NCBI GenBank assembly: GCA_019359325.1
Contig: JAHHHN010000011.1
Span: 1 to 64,000 of the forward strand
Source: Mojavia pulchra JT2-VF2
Lineage (GTDB): Bacteria; Cyanobacteriota; Cyanobacteriia; Cyanobacteriales; Nostocaceae
Direction of reading: 5' to 3'
Length of the DNA stretch: 64,000 nucleotides
Shown piece by piece: positions 16,292-24,489 of the stretch. The position numbers and the translations under genes were made by a program. Under the pieces are notes generated by a model. That model was not told where the DNA came from, made no database searches, and saw only the letters and a program-made list of their open reading frames with translations. How positions within the stretch are numbered: position 1 is the stretch's first letter; the number at the start of each line of letters is the position of its first letter.

Positions 16292-16930
16292 TTATACACC
16301 AATTTCTAAAGATTTTTTAAGGTCTCTAAAACCACTTACTGTATACATCTCAAAATGTTGGTAAGTTTTGAATATACCAGCAGTTACTTTATAGTCACCA
16401 ACTTCTGATTTTCCGTAAGAAATAGATTTAAAAAAATCAAACCATTCATCCTTTAACTCGTTAACCTTAAATGAAATTGGAAGCTTGTCAGGTCTAATCC
16501 ATCCAATTGCTGTGTATTCAAGAAAAGAATGATACATTTTCAACTCATCGTATGTGACTTTTCTTCTTGCTCTTCTTAGTTCCATCTGATAAATGCAAAT
16601 AATATCAATAATTCTGTCATATAAATTTTGCGATACTATCGCAACATCAATGTCGGAGTCATAATCAAAAATTTTTCTCTTACGTGGACTAAATCCCAAT
16701 TTTGCGGAGCCTGTTATGAAAACTTCATGAAAAGCGATATCAAATTTTTCAGATATCCTCTTTCTAAATTCGTAGTATTTATCTTCTTGTCCCTCAAAGA
16801 TGTAGGGAGTGCCATGTAAAACTTTTTTCCTGCATAGATCTATCACAGCAGCATCATCTTTAATCTCTTGTAGAGATGATATGAATTCATTTACATCCAC
16901 AGCTATTTTTTTCTCAAAAATGTATATCAA
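16292..16930 (-). CDS. Nucleotidyltransferase-fold protein, first gene of the DUF262 pair
   Basis: The 212-residue protein contains VFITGSAKLGFSPRKRKIF followed by DYDSDIDVAIVS, the GS...DxD pattern of pol-beta-type nucleotidyltransferases. G74-S75 and D93/D95 are the nucleotide and metal site. Acidic and aromatic residues downstream (LKDEWFDFFKS, FKTYQHFEMYTVSGFRDL) complete a small domain. No HEPN or effector domain is attached. It is 1 nt away from, or overlapping with, the DUF262 gene, so the two are translationally coupled. The pairing suggests a conflict or defence function (inference); the nucleotide product or target is unknown. Confidence 0.72.
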   Translation of the reverse strand: MIYIFEKKIAVDVNEFISSLQEIKDDAAVIDLCRKKVLHGTPYIFEGQEDKYYEFRKRISEKFDIAFHEVFITGSAKLGFSPRKRKIFDYDSDIDVAIVSQNLYDRIIDIICIYQMELRRARRKVTYDELKMYHSFLEYTAIGWIRPDKLPISFKVNELKDEWFDFFKSISYGKSEVGDYKVTAGIFKTYQHFEMYTVSGFRDLKKSLEIGV

Positions 16931-17040
16931 AATTTTAGATATTAGCTGTATACAATAACACAGCTAATAACAAAAAAGTGAGTAACAGAGCATAAATATT
17001 AATTTTTACTATTAAGTTTTATGAACTAAACTCTACACGC

Positions 17041-17123
17041 CCTAACAGCTTCCTCGCAGCATAAGCACTTCAGTTGTGATATGTTCGATGCCGCGATCGC
17101 CTGCAAGTTTCTTGATGTTGCAC
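17041..17123 (-). pseudogene. Fragment resembling the 3' end of chlB (PCP_red domain)
   Basis: Read on the minus strand, this stretch gives CNIKKLAGDRGIEHITTEVL and then runs into YAARKLLG in a shifted frame. The end of the real chlB (18548-20074) reads [20 protein letters not shown] then YAAKEAVG. At nucleotide level the two share long runs, including a GCGATCGCGGC block and a GAAGTG...GGAAGCTGTT block. It has no start and a frame break, so it is a decayed duplicate of chlB or of another gene ending in the same PCP_red domain. Confidence 0.6.
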
Positions 17124-17231
17124 ATCACTTAGCAAAGATTATTTATTCTATAAATGAATGTAAATTATTAGAATCTGCCTTTCCAATTGAGAAATATATG
17201 AAGTGAGCACTCAACTTTAGGAAAAGGAGAA

Positions 17232-17366
17232 ATGATGGTATTAACTTCGGTAATTCCAGGTTATGACTTAACAGAAGTTTATCATTCAGATTCCCATATT
17301 TGGAAATTAAGTAACTGTATCGGTAATTTGTGTTTCTTGAAAGATGTAATGCTAGGCTACACTTAG
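17232..17366 (+). pseudogene. Short frame resembling the start of a Ser/Thr-kinase-type signalling gene
   Basis: An ATG at 17232 (or 17235) with AAGGAG about 5 nt upstream opens 44 codons: VLTSVIPGYDLTEVYHSDSHIWK, then an unrelated tail. The 'IPGYxLTE.ly..S.tlvyr' opening is the N-terminus of large cyanobacterial kinase/ATPase/sensor proteins. Here homology ends after about 20 residues. I treat it as a leftover 5' end, though the good ribosome site means a 44-residue peptide could still be made. Confidence 0.35.
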
Positions 17367-17385
17367 CAAGATTGAGAGTCTAAGT

Positions 17386-17961
17386 ATGAATGCCCTAATT
17401 CTTAACCTACACCCTACCATCGAGCTAACAGATGAGCAGTTCTTCCAAATCTGTCAAAATAATCGAGATTTGCGTCTTGAGTTGACGGCTGAGGGAGAAC
17501 TAATTATTATGCCACCAACAGGATGGGAAAGTGGAAATCGGAATAGCCGACTGACGCAGCGCTTAGGTAATTGGGCTGATGCTGATGGTACAGGGCTAAC
17601 TTTTGACTCTTCAACAGGTTTCAAACTCCCTAATGGTGCGAATCGATCGCCTGATGCATCTTGGGTAAACCGGGAACGATTAACGGCGTTGAACCCAGAT
17701 CCAGCTAAATTTTTACCGATGGCTCCGGATTTTGTGGCAGAATTACGTTCGGCTACAGACAGCCTAGAGATACTGCAACGCAAAATGCAGGAGTATATTG
17801 CCAATGGTGTGCGTTTAGGTTGGCTGATTGACCCCCAAAACCAACGGGTAGAAATTTATCGTATAGGACGAGAAGTTGAGGTTTTACAATCCCCTACTAG
17901 CTTGTCAGGAGAGGATGTACTACCAGGGTTTGTGCTGGATTTAGCGCAGATTTTGAGTTAA
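17386..17961 (+). CDS. Uma2-family (PD-(D/E)XK-like) protein
   Basis: This 191-residue protein is complete and has the standard Uma2 pattern: ELTDEQFFQICQNNRDLRLEL, GELIIMPPTG, SPDASWVNRERL, PDFVAELRSATDSLEILQRKMQEYIANGVRLGWLI. The acidic PDA and DFVAEL and the basic KM.EY region match the predicted nuclease centre. It sits 20 nt downstream of the short kinase-like frame. No experimentally known role can be assigned to the family. Confidence 0.88.
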   Translation: MNALILNLHPTIELTDEQFFQICQNNRDLRLELTAEGELIIMPPTGWESGNRNSRLTQRLGNWADADGTGLTFDSSTGFKLPNGANRSPDASWVNRERLTALNPDPAKFLPMAPDFVAELRSATDSLEILQRKMQEYIANGVRLGWLIDPQNQRVEIYRIGREVEVLQSPTSLSGEDVLPGFVLDLAQILS

Positions 17962-18021
17962 TAACAGTAAGAAGCAAAAGCATCTTATGTAGATACCTTT
18001 GTATTGGAAAATATAGCAACT

Positions 18022-18342
18022 CTAAATTATTAGTAAAAAGTTAATTCTTACTTCTTGCTTGGATAATTCAGTGCTTTGGAAAATGCGATTTTTTAAAATA
18101 TATAAAAATGCAATATTTTTGGTATTTATTATATTACTATATTTTATTTTAGTAATTCTTATTTTCTTCAACATAAATTCGTCAATACAAGAATAAAGGC
18201 ATAGTAAAATTGTAAATACAAAAAACAACATTATAGTCCATGAAATTGCTAAATCGAAGCCACTCTCAGAAGTCAATGCTTTCAAAAACCATGATATAGG
18301 TGATGAGAAAAATGGAAAAATAACTTGAAATAGACCGAGCAA
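18022..18342 (-). CDS. Possible small AT-rich membrane protein
   Basis: A 106-codon frame encodes two hydrophobic stretches (VIFPFFSSPISWFLKAL, ISWTIMLFFVFTILLCLY) followed by a basic Lys/Ile-rich tail. Base composition is very AT-rich, codon use is unlike neighbouring genes, and I see no convincing ribosome site. The tail could be random frame. It may be a real short membrane protein or chance in AT-rich DNA; I lean slightly to chance. Confidence 0.25.
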   Translation of the reverse strand: MLGLFQVIFPFFSSPISWFLKALTSESGFDLAISWTIMLFFVFTILLCLYSCIDEFMLKKIRITKIKYSNIINTKNIAFLYILKNRIFQSTELSKQEVRINFLLII

Positions 18343-18482
18343 TAAATTCTAAATAATTTGAATTACTAAAGAAATAGTATTAAATAAAAAATATAAATAA
18401 AGTAATAATATTAAAATTACAACTAATTGAATCATATTTTTACTAAAAAATTATAATAAATAATTACCTCTCGGTTTTAACA

Positions 18483-18520
18483 TTATAAAAATAGGGAGTC
18501 AAGATTGCTCTTAGCTCCCT
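18483..18520 (-). terminator. Intrinsic terminator of chlB
   Basis: In the minus direction GGGAG-CT-AAGA-GCAA-TCTT-GA-CTCCC forms a long stem (18494-18519), followed by a TATTTTTAT run (18483-18492). It begins about 28 nt after the chlB stop, in the right place and orientation. Confidence 0.85.
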
Positions 18521-18547
18521 AATAAATTTTATTTACTTGCTGAAAAA

Positions 18548-20074
18548 CTAAGCGCCAACAGCTTCCTTAGCAGCGTACAACACTTCAGCGTTGATTTCCT
18601 TAAAGCCGCGATCGCGAGCAAATTTCTCGGTGTTGCGCTTGACTTTACCGCGAACAAATCCCGGAATTTTGTTCAATTCTGCTTGTCCATCTTTTGTCCA
18701 ACTGAGGTCAGAATCAGCAGAAATTCCTTTGGTAATTACTTCTTTGGTATCGTGTCCACCGAAGATTTCTAAGAGGTGATCTTCCATTCCTAAAGTGAAG
18801 GAATTGTAGATTAAATCTGTAATCTGATTTGTACCTTCGTAACCCAAGAATGGTTTGTAACCAATGGGGAAGTTTTGCACATGGATGGGTGCAGCAATAA
18901 CACCGCAGGGAATATCCAAGCGCTTACCAACGTGGCGTTCCATTTGCGTACCGAAGATGGCTGAAGGTTCGACGCGGGCGATCGCATCCCCAATTGCACC
19001 ATGATCGTCGGTGATTAATACTTCATCGCAATACTCGCTCACTTGTTCGCGGAACCAGTCTGCATCATATTTGCAGTAAGTCCCAGCCCAAACAACGTGA
19101 ATACCCATTTCCCGTGACAGAATTTTGGTGAGTGCGGCGGCGTGGGTGTTGTCACCAAACACCACAGCTTTCTTACCTGTCAAGTTCTGACAGTCAATAG
19201 AACGGGAGAACCAAGCAGCTTGAGATACATACAATGTTTGCTCGTTGATGAAGTCTTCGTAGTCAACATCAGCACCTTGGGCGTTAATTACCTGCTGAAT
19301 CTTGCGGATACAACGGGCAGTTTCCACCACACCCATCGGGGTGATATCTACAATAGGAGTGCCAAATTCTGCTTCTAGGTAACGAGCTGTCTGTAAGCCG
19401 AGTTCGCGGTAAGGTACTAGGTTAAACCAAGCTTGCGGCATCTTCTTCAAATCGTTAACAGAAGCGCCTTCAGGAATGACGGTATTTACCTCAATTCCTA
19501 ACTCACCCATCAACTTTTTCAGTTCGGTGCAGTCGTGCTGGTTGTGGAACCCAAGGGTAGAAATACCGATGATGTTGACGGAGGGTTTTGCAGTTTTGCC
19601 TTCTGGGAGTTCGCCTTTTTTACGGGCTTTCTCAATGTAAAATTGCACGATTTGATGCAGGGTGCGATCAGCTGCTTGCAGTTCGTTGTAGCGGTAGTGG
19701 TTGACATCCGCCAGCATTACGTCACCTTTAGCTTCTAGTTGCGCCCGTTCTACAAAGTTGTGCAAATCTTCTTGCAGAATACTAGAAGTACAGGTGGGAG
19801 TTAAAACAATCAAATCCGGGTGTTCCTCGGCATCTTTGCGGGTGATATTGTCTACCACCTTTTCTTGGGAACCACGTGCTAAAACGTTGCGATCGACAAC
19901 ACTGGTTGTTACCGGAGTGAAGTTCCTTTCCCTTGATAGCATCGAGCGCATGACGTTAAAGTAGTCATCGCCAAGTGGGGCGTGCATGATGGCATGGACA
20001 TTCTTAAAAGAACTGGCGATTCGCAGTGTACCTATGTGGGCAGGCCCTGCATACATCCAGTAAGCCAATTTCAT
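18548..20074 (-). CDS. chlB: Light-independent protochlorophyllide reductase subunit B
   Basis: The 508-residue protein starts [20 protein letters not shown], the invariant ChlB N-terminus. It contains [14 protein letters not shown] (Cys region related to nitrogenase beta), [12 protein letters not shown] and the C-terminal [18 protein letters not shown] domain (PCP_red). With ChlN and ChlL it makes the dark-operative reductase that reduces ring D of protochlorophyllide using 4Fe-4S clusters; ChlN and ChlL are not in this window. I use the ATG at 20074, with GGGAGAA about 8 nt upstream, over a longer frame reaching 20116. A perfect 24-bp palindrome lies at about -186 to -209, and Uma2 genes flank it on both sides. 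Confidence 0.98.
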   Translation of the reverse strand: MKLAYWMYAGPAHIGTLRIASSFKNVHAIMHAPLGDDYFNVMRSMLSRERNFTPVTTSVVDRNVLARGSQEKVVDNITRKDAEEHPDLIVLTPTCTSSILQEDLHNFVERAQLEAKGDVMLADVNHYRYNELQAADRTLHQIVQFYIEKARKKGELPEGKTAKPSVNIIGISTLGFHNQHDCTELKKLMGELGIEVNTVIPEGASVNDLKKMPQAWFNLVPYRELGLQTARYLEAEFGTPIVDITPMGVVETARCIRKIQQVINAQGADVDYEDFINEQTLYVSQAAWFSRSIDCQNLTGKKAVVFGDNTHAAALTKILSREMGIHVVWAGTYCKYDADWFREQVSEYCDEVLITDDHGAIGDAIARVEPSAIFGTQMERHVGKRLDIPCGVIAAPIHVQNFPIGYKPFLGYEGTNQITDLIYNSFTLGMEDHLLEIFGGHDTKEVITKGISADSDLSWTKDGQAELNKIPGFVRGKVKRNTEKFARDRGFKEINAEVLYAAKEAVGA

Positions 20075-20259
20075 GACTGTGTTCTCCCTTTTAATCTGAA
20101 ATAATACGCAGTCCAATATGAGTGGACTATGATTGCTGAATTTCTAATCGTTGTCTGATTCTCTCAAAACTTGTAGTCCTTATAAAATGGGGAAATTGTT
20201 AAGTTTCTAGTCGGGTGCGATCGCTCAAACCTTTTGACCATCTGGGATCTAGCGCTTAA

Positions 20260-20283
20260 TTAAACAACATTAATGTTGTTTAA
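20260..20283. promoter_or_regulatory. Perfect 24-bp palindrome between chlB and a divergent Uma2 gene
   Basis: TTAAACAACATT is followed directly by its exact complement AATGTTGTTTAA, with no spacer. It lies in the 387-bp gap between divergent genes, about 186 nt from the chlB start and 179 nt from the Uma2 start. It could be a dimeric-regulator operator or a cruciform. No T-run makes it look like a terminator. The rest of the gap shows nothing I recognise. Confidence 0.6.
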
Positions 20284-20461
20284 GTGACATAAATCTTTAT
20301 TTTCAGCAAAATTTACTCAAAGAAGTCGGGGATCTGGAAACCGCAAATTTTGATATCAAAGAATTAGCTGAATCACCAGATCGCCCAGGTCTTAACCGTG
20401 TCAGGTCTCTTAGCGCCTCTAGCCTATAATTAAAAAACTCAACGCCCGTGAGATAAAGACT

Positions 20462-21208
20462 ATGCTGTCAAACAATCTCAAAAATGCGTTACCAAGCACA
20501 GACGAGTTGCCTTGTAGTGACGATACGCCCGTGGATAACGAGGAGCAAAATCTGTTGCCCAATATTCTCCTGTTTTTACTTAACTCGATCTGGGCTACAC
20601 GGATGGATTGGTACTTTGGGGTAGATATGGGAGTGTATCATACTACAGGTATAAATCCCAGAGTGCCAGTAGTGCCAGATGCGTTTTTGAGTGTGGGAGT
20701 AGAACGGAAAAAAGGTGGTAAATCACGCAAAAGTTACGCAGTTTGGGAAGAAAACGGCGTAGTTCCCATCTTCACATTAGAAATGGTATCGCACACACCA
20801 GGGGGTGAATACAATGAAAAGATGGACATTTACACCAAACTGGGCGTGTTGTACTATGTGATTTATAATCCAGAATTTTGGCGACGCGACCAACATCAAC
20901 CGTTTGAAGTGTACAAGTTGGTGGATGGTGAGTATCAATTGCAGATAGGTGAACCCTACTGGATGAACGAAATAGGTTTAGGGATTGGCAGATATCAGGG
21001 TATAGTTGCCGGCATTCCCCAAGAGTTATTGTCATGGTATGACAAACAGGGCGATCGCTATTTGACCCCAGAAGAACAAGCACAGCAAGAACGACTGCGT
21101 GCTGAACAAGAACGACAACGCGCTGAACAAGAACGACTACGTGCTGAACAATTAGCGCAGTATCTACGCTCGCTCGGCATTGACCCTGATAATCTACCTA
21201 GTGAGTAA
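20462..21208 (+). CDS. Uma2-family protein with coiled-coil tail
   Basis: The 248-residue protein belongs to the longer Uma2 branch: MDWYFGVDMGVYH, VPVVPDAFLSVGV, PIFTLEMVSHTPGGEYNEKMDIYTKLGVLYYVIYNP, then EPYWMNEIGLGIGRYQG. The C-terminal 50 residues are repeats of (E/Q)QERLRAEQERQRAE, a charged coiled coil, then LRSLGIDPDNLP, a common ending in this branch. The tail coincides with a short DNA repeat of a 15-21 bp unit. It starts at ATG 20462 with no strong ribosome site. Function is not established. Confidence 0.87.
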   Translation: MLSNNLKNALPSTDELPCSDDTPVDNEEQNLLPNILLFLLNSIWATRMDWYFGVDMGVYHTTGINPRVPVVPDAFLSVGVERKKGGKSRKSYAVWEENGVVPIFTLEMVSHTPGGEYNEKMDIYTKLGVLYYVIYNPEFWRRDQHQPFEVYKLVDGEYQLQIGEPYWMNEIGLGIGRYQGIVAGIPQELLSWYDKQGDRYLTPEEQAQQERLRAEQERQRAEQERLRAEQLAQYLRSLGIDPDNLPSE

Positions 21209-21414
21209 TGTTAAGCGATCGCTTCTTCAGACCATGCGATCACACTACTTAGAATAGTTTCTCAGAAAAGTTGGTGTAGGGGCGAGTGCCGATGTTATGG
21301 GGTTGGCACATATCTTTAATTGTGCTTCTACCATGATTTGTGCTATCCTGAACAAACTTTTGGTACACATGAACTATATTTAAGGAATCTGGTATATCTG
21401 TGCAGGATAAACCA

Positions 21415-22350
21415 ATGCATCTAACTGTCCCAACGCTGACAATAATCCCAAAACCTTTTTTGAAATGGGCTGGCGGAAAAAGCCAGTTAATCGAGCAAAT
21501 AAATAATTTTCTCCCCAATGAATTGTTAAAAGGCTCAATCAAAACTTACATAGAACCTTTTATAGGAGGTGGTGCATTATTCTTCTACATAGCACATAAA
21601 TATGAGACTATTGAAGAATTATTTATTTTTGATATAAATATTGAATTAGTAATAGCATACAAGACAATTCAACAAAATGTAGATGATGTAATCAAACTGT
21701 TATCTCAAATTGAAATGAAATATTTGTCTTTTGATGAAACTGAAAGAAGCAAATATTTTTATCAAATTAGGACACATTTTAATGCTAGAAAAAAACACAT
21801 TAATTTGCATAAATATGATTTTGAATGGGTAGAAAGAACTGCCCATATTATTTTTTTGAACAAAACTTGTTTTAATGGGCTTTTTCGGGTGAATTCTAAA
21901 GGTGATTTTAATGTTCCAGTAGGTAAATATAAAAAACCGTGTATTTGTGACCCAGAAAACTTAATAGCAGTTGCTAAAATTCTCCAAAAAACTCAAATTT
22001 ATCACGGAGATTTTATTAGTTGTGAAAATTTTGTAACTAATCAAACATTAGTTTACTTTGATCCACCCTATAGACCAATTAGTAACACAGCTAATTTTAC
22101 ATCCTATTCCCAGCAGTCATTTAATGATTCCGACCAATTGAGGTTGCGAGATTTTTTTAAAAAACTAGACAATAAAGGCGCATTACTCATGCTAAGTAAT
22201 TCCGACCCTAAAAATGAAAATATTAACGATAATTTTTTTGAAGATGCTTATGCTGGTTATCGCATAGAGAGGGTAAAAGCTACAAGGAATATAAACAGTA
22301 ATGCATTAAAACGAAACTTAATAAATGAGTTATTAGTTATGAACTATTAG
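21415..22350 (+). CDS. D12-class DNA N6-adenine methyltransferase (Dam-like)
   Basis: The 311-residue protein begins KPFLKWAGGKSQLIEQI (SAM-binding region of D12-class enzymes), then YIEPFIGGGALFFYI, NKTCFNGLFRVNSKGDFNVPVGKYKKP (a near-invariant Dam/DpnIIA block) and the catalytic LVYFDPPYRPIS. GATC is the usual target of this group, and GATC lies in the abundant HIP1 octamer; target specificity here is inference. No restriction gene adjoins it. ATG 21415 is chosen, with a GTG at 21400 as an alternative. The gene is distinctly AT-rich compared with chlB and psaB. Confidence 0.9.
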   Translation: MHLTVPTLTIIPKPFLKWAGGKSQLIEQINNFLPNELLKGSIKTYIEPFIGGGALFFYIAHKYETIEELFIFDINIELVIAYKTIQQNVDDVIKLLSQIEMKYLSFDETERSKYFYQIRTHFNARKKHINLHKYDFEWVERTAHIIFLNKTCFNGLFRVNSKGDFNVPVGKYKKPCICDPENLIAVAKILQKTQIYHGDFISCENFVTNQTLVYFDPPYRPISNTANFTSYSQQSFNDSDQLRLRDFFKKLDNKGALLMLSNSDPKNENINDNFFEDAYAGYRIERVKATRNINSNALKRNLINELLVMNY

Positions 22351-22673
22351 GCAGCAAGAAAGATTTATATAAATTTTAATTTTATTTTTAAAACATATTT
22401 AAATTGTAATAATAAAATGAGTTTTTCTAATATTTTCAAAATACGCTAACAGACCTTATAACTATCTAGAACTATTTTGTTTATTGGCAAATAAATTCCA
22501 GTTTACGCACTTTAGAATAAACTTTTAGATATATCGATTACACCTTAAATCTCACAATGCTTGCCAGTGGATTACTTGCTGAACTAATAACACAAAATTT
22601 ATAAATAGCCTTCCTAATACCAAATTTTGCGGAATGCGTTACCAGGGTGAGTCTGGTAACGAGTAAAAAGTAT
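22351..22673. other. AT-rich intergenic, nothing recognised
   Basis: The 323-bp gap between the methylase and the amine-oxidase remnant has no coding frame, RNA gene or repeat that I can support. Confidence 0.5.
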
Positions 22674-23748
22674 TTAAGTTTTCCTGGGATTATTCACAGG
22701 TATTGACTCAGGCAAATTAATTGCAGGATTGCGGCTAAAGAAACCTCTGGGAACTAACTTAAACCCAACTCGGTGCGTTGGCATCACAGGCCAATCTTCT
22801 GGTCGTGGAATATGAGTAACGCCCATTGTGTACCACAGTACGATATCTTGATCAGTTAACTGCTCATCATCGGCAATATATTTAGGTAATCCTTGTCCTG
22901 GTTGAGTGCATGAGGTAGCGGAAATTCCAACCTTGCCAGCTAATTGCATTACCGTTGATTCGGAAACTGACACCTTGAGGTTGCAAAATCTTCAAAGCTT
23001 TGGGAGGTACAAGTAATTTACCCAGAGACTGCACATCATAGTTCCAGTTTTGCTTGGAGAAAGGAACTATGCCGTTGTCTACAAAACTGTCAAGTTTACC
23101 TGTGTTCAAATTGACGGTGGCAATCACACCCTCAATTGGACTGCCAAAGTAGTTCCAGCCTGCGCCTTTATAATAAGATAATGCTCGACAAAGACGCTTA
23201 CCTGTAGCAGTTTCCTCATTACTTAAAATTCCTGCTGCCCAGCAATTAATTTTAACTTGATCAAAATCTCTAATTCCCCGTTTTTGCATTGCTGCTTGCC
23301 ATTGGGAATTTGATTTGACTACCTGCGCGGCCAATTCATATTCTGGATTGATAATTGCAGGTTGGACATTGGGTATTTGTTTCCAAGAACTTAAGGTTTT
23401 CGTTTTTAAATCAACGACACCTTCATAGGTTTTATTTTGCGGCCGCTCATACAGTACCAAGAAAGCTTGTCGCTGATAAATTTTACCATTTATAAAATTT
23501 ATGACTTCAGTTTTATCTGGCTCTTGCAAGGTAATTAAGGGAAACACAGCCATTTTACTCAGAGTTTTCTGTGTCTTAATTACCTCAACAGCTGTTCTAA
23601 TTTCTGCGGATGTTAACGCAGTCAGAGCATGGGAAATAGAAGGCTGTTGAGCCGATAAAATTCCCATTAAACCTAGAGAGCCAGAAATGAAAATAACAAT
23701 GGCAATAGCTAAACCAAAAAACCGTAGCCTCTTAATCATCCTTAACAT
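22674..23748 (-). pseudogene. Copper amine oxidase with internal deletion of the catalytic region
   Basis: The 5' part (288 codons, 23748-22882) has a signal-anchor and the N-terminal domains of a primary-amine oxidase, up to GVSFRINGNAISWQGWNFRYLMH. It then breaks. In another frame the sequence resumes at QPGQGLPKYIADDEQLTDQDIVLWYTMGV and runs to the family's C-terminus (HIPRPEDWPVMPTHRVGFKLVP). Intact enzymes are about 640-670 residues; roughly 250 residues, including the Tyr that becomes the TPQ cofactor and two copper histidines, are missing. So it is a deletion pseudogene, not two genes. Confidence 0.85.
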
Positions 23749-23845
23749 ATTTACAGCAATGTATAGTTATCTATTTCCAAGATTGTGATAGAAAACCGAT
23801 AGATTAGAGGCTAACTTCAAAATAATTTGCTAACGGTATCAGCTA

Positions 23846-24370
23846 TTACGCAGAAACTAAGCGTCGTAAAGATTCAGCACGGCGTTTGGCAGTAGTATTA
23901 TTAGGAGCAAATTTTAGTGCTTCTTCGTAAGCTTGCAGTGCCTGTGCATTTAATTTTTTGCGCTCATAAGCATGACCAAGATTATTGAACGCTGTTACAT
24001 AGTCAGGTTTATTCTTGAGGGCTTCTTTGTATTGACGAATTGCTAAATCATACTGCTCTTGGGCAAAGTAAGCATAACCCAGACCATTGTAAATAGGAGC
24101 GATCGCTTTTTCTCCCTCTTCTTCGGCAGCTTTTAGAGCTTTTTGAAACAGCGTAATTGCTTGGGAATACACCTTTTTTTCCGAATAAATACTAGCTAAC
24201 TCGTAATATTCCTGAGCCGTACCTTTGTCTTTACTCAACTTGTTTCGCAGCCGTGACAGCGAACTTTCAAGCCTACGAGTTTTGAAAATTTGGCGGAAAA
24301 CACTCACAACTGCAAATGTGAGCAGACCTACCATAATAGAGAGATAAACAACCGCTAGACTGTTATCCAT
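23846..24370 (-). CDS. ycf37: TPR protein, Ycf37-like photosystem I assembly factor
   Basis: The 174-residue protein has one N-terminal membrane helix (VVYLSIMVGLLTFAVVSVFRQIF) and then about three TPR units: YYELASIYSEKKVYSQAITLFQKAL, PIYNGLGYAYFAQEQYDLAIRQY and VTAFNNLGHAYERKKLNAQALQAYEEAL. The size and layout match cyanobacterial Ycf37, which is thylakoid-bound and supports photosystem I assembly or stability. The function is transferred from the family. It is a single leftward gene, with tetratricopeptide units of the usual 34 residues. Confidence 0.8.
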   Translation of the reverse strand: MDNSLAVVYLSIMVGLLTFAVVSVFRQIFKTRRLESSLSRLRNKLSKDKGTAQEYYELASIYSEKKVYSQAITLFQKALKAAEEEGEKAIAPIYNGLGYAYFAQEQYDLAIRQYKEALKNKPDYVTAFNNLGHAYERKKLNAQALQAYEEALKFAPNNTTAKRRAESLRRLVSA

Positions 24371-24489
24371 TGTCTTGAAATAGGGAATTATAAAGAGTCT
24401 TCTTAATTATTATCAGTCGCAAAGGGGGCAGAGGGCTGAGGAGACAAGGGAACTAGGAGAGAAATTCTTATTCTTAACTCAGCACTGAA

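Noticed and set aside
22674-22973. Separate small gene of 99 codons
   Set aside because: From residue 23 on it is the C-terminus of copper amine oxidase; the first residues are out-of-frame readings of the upstream part.
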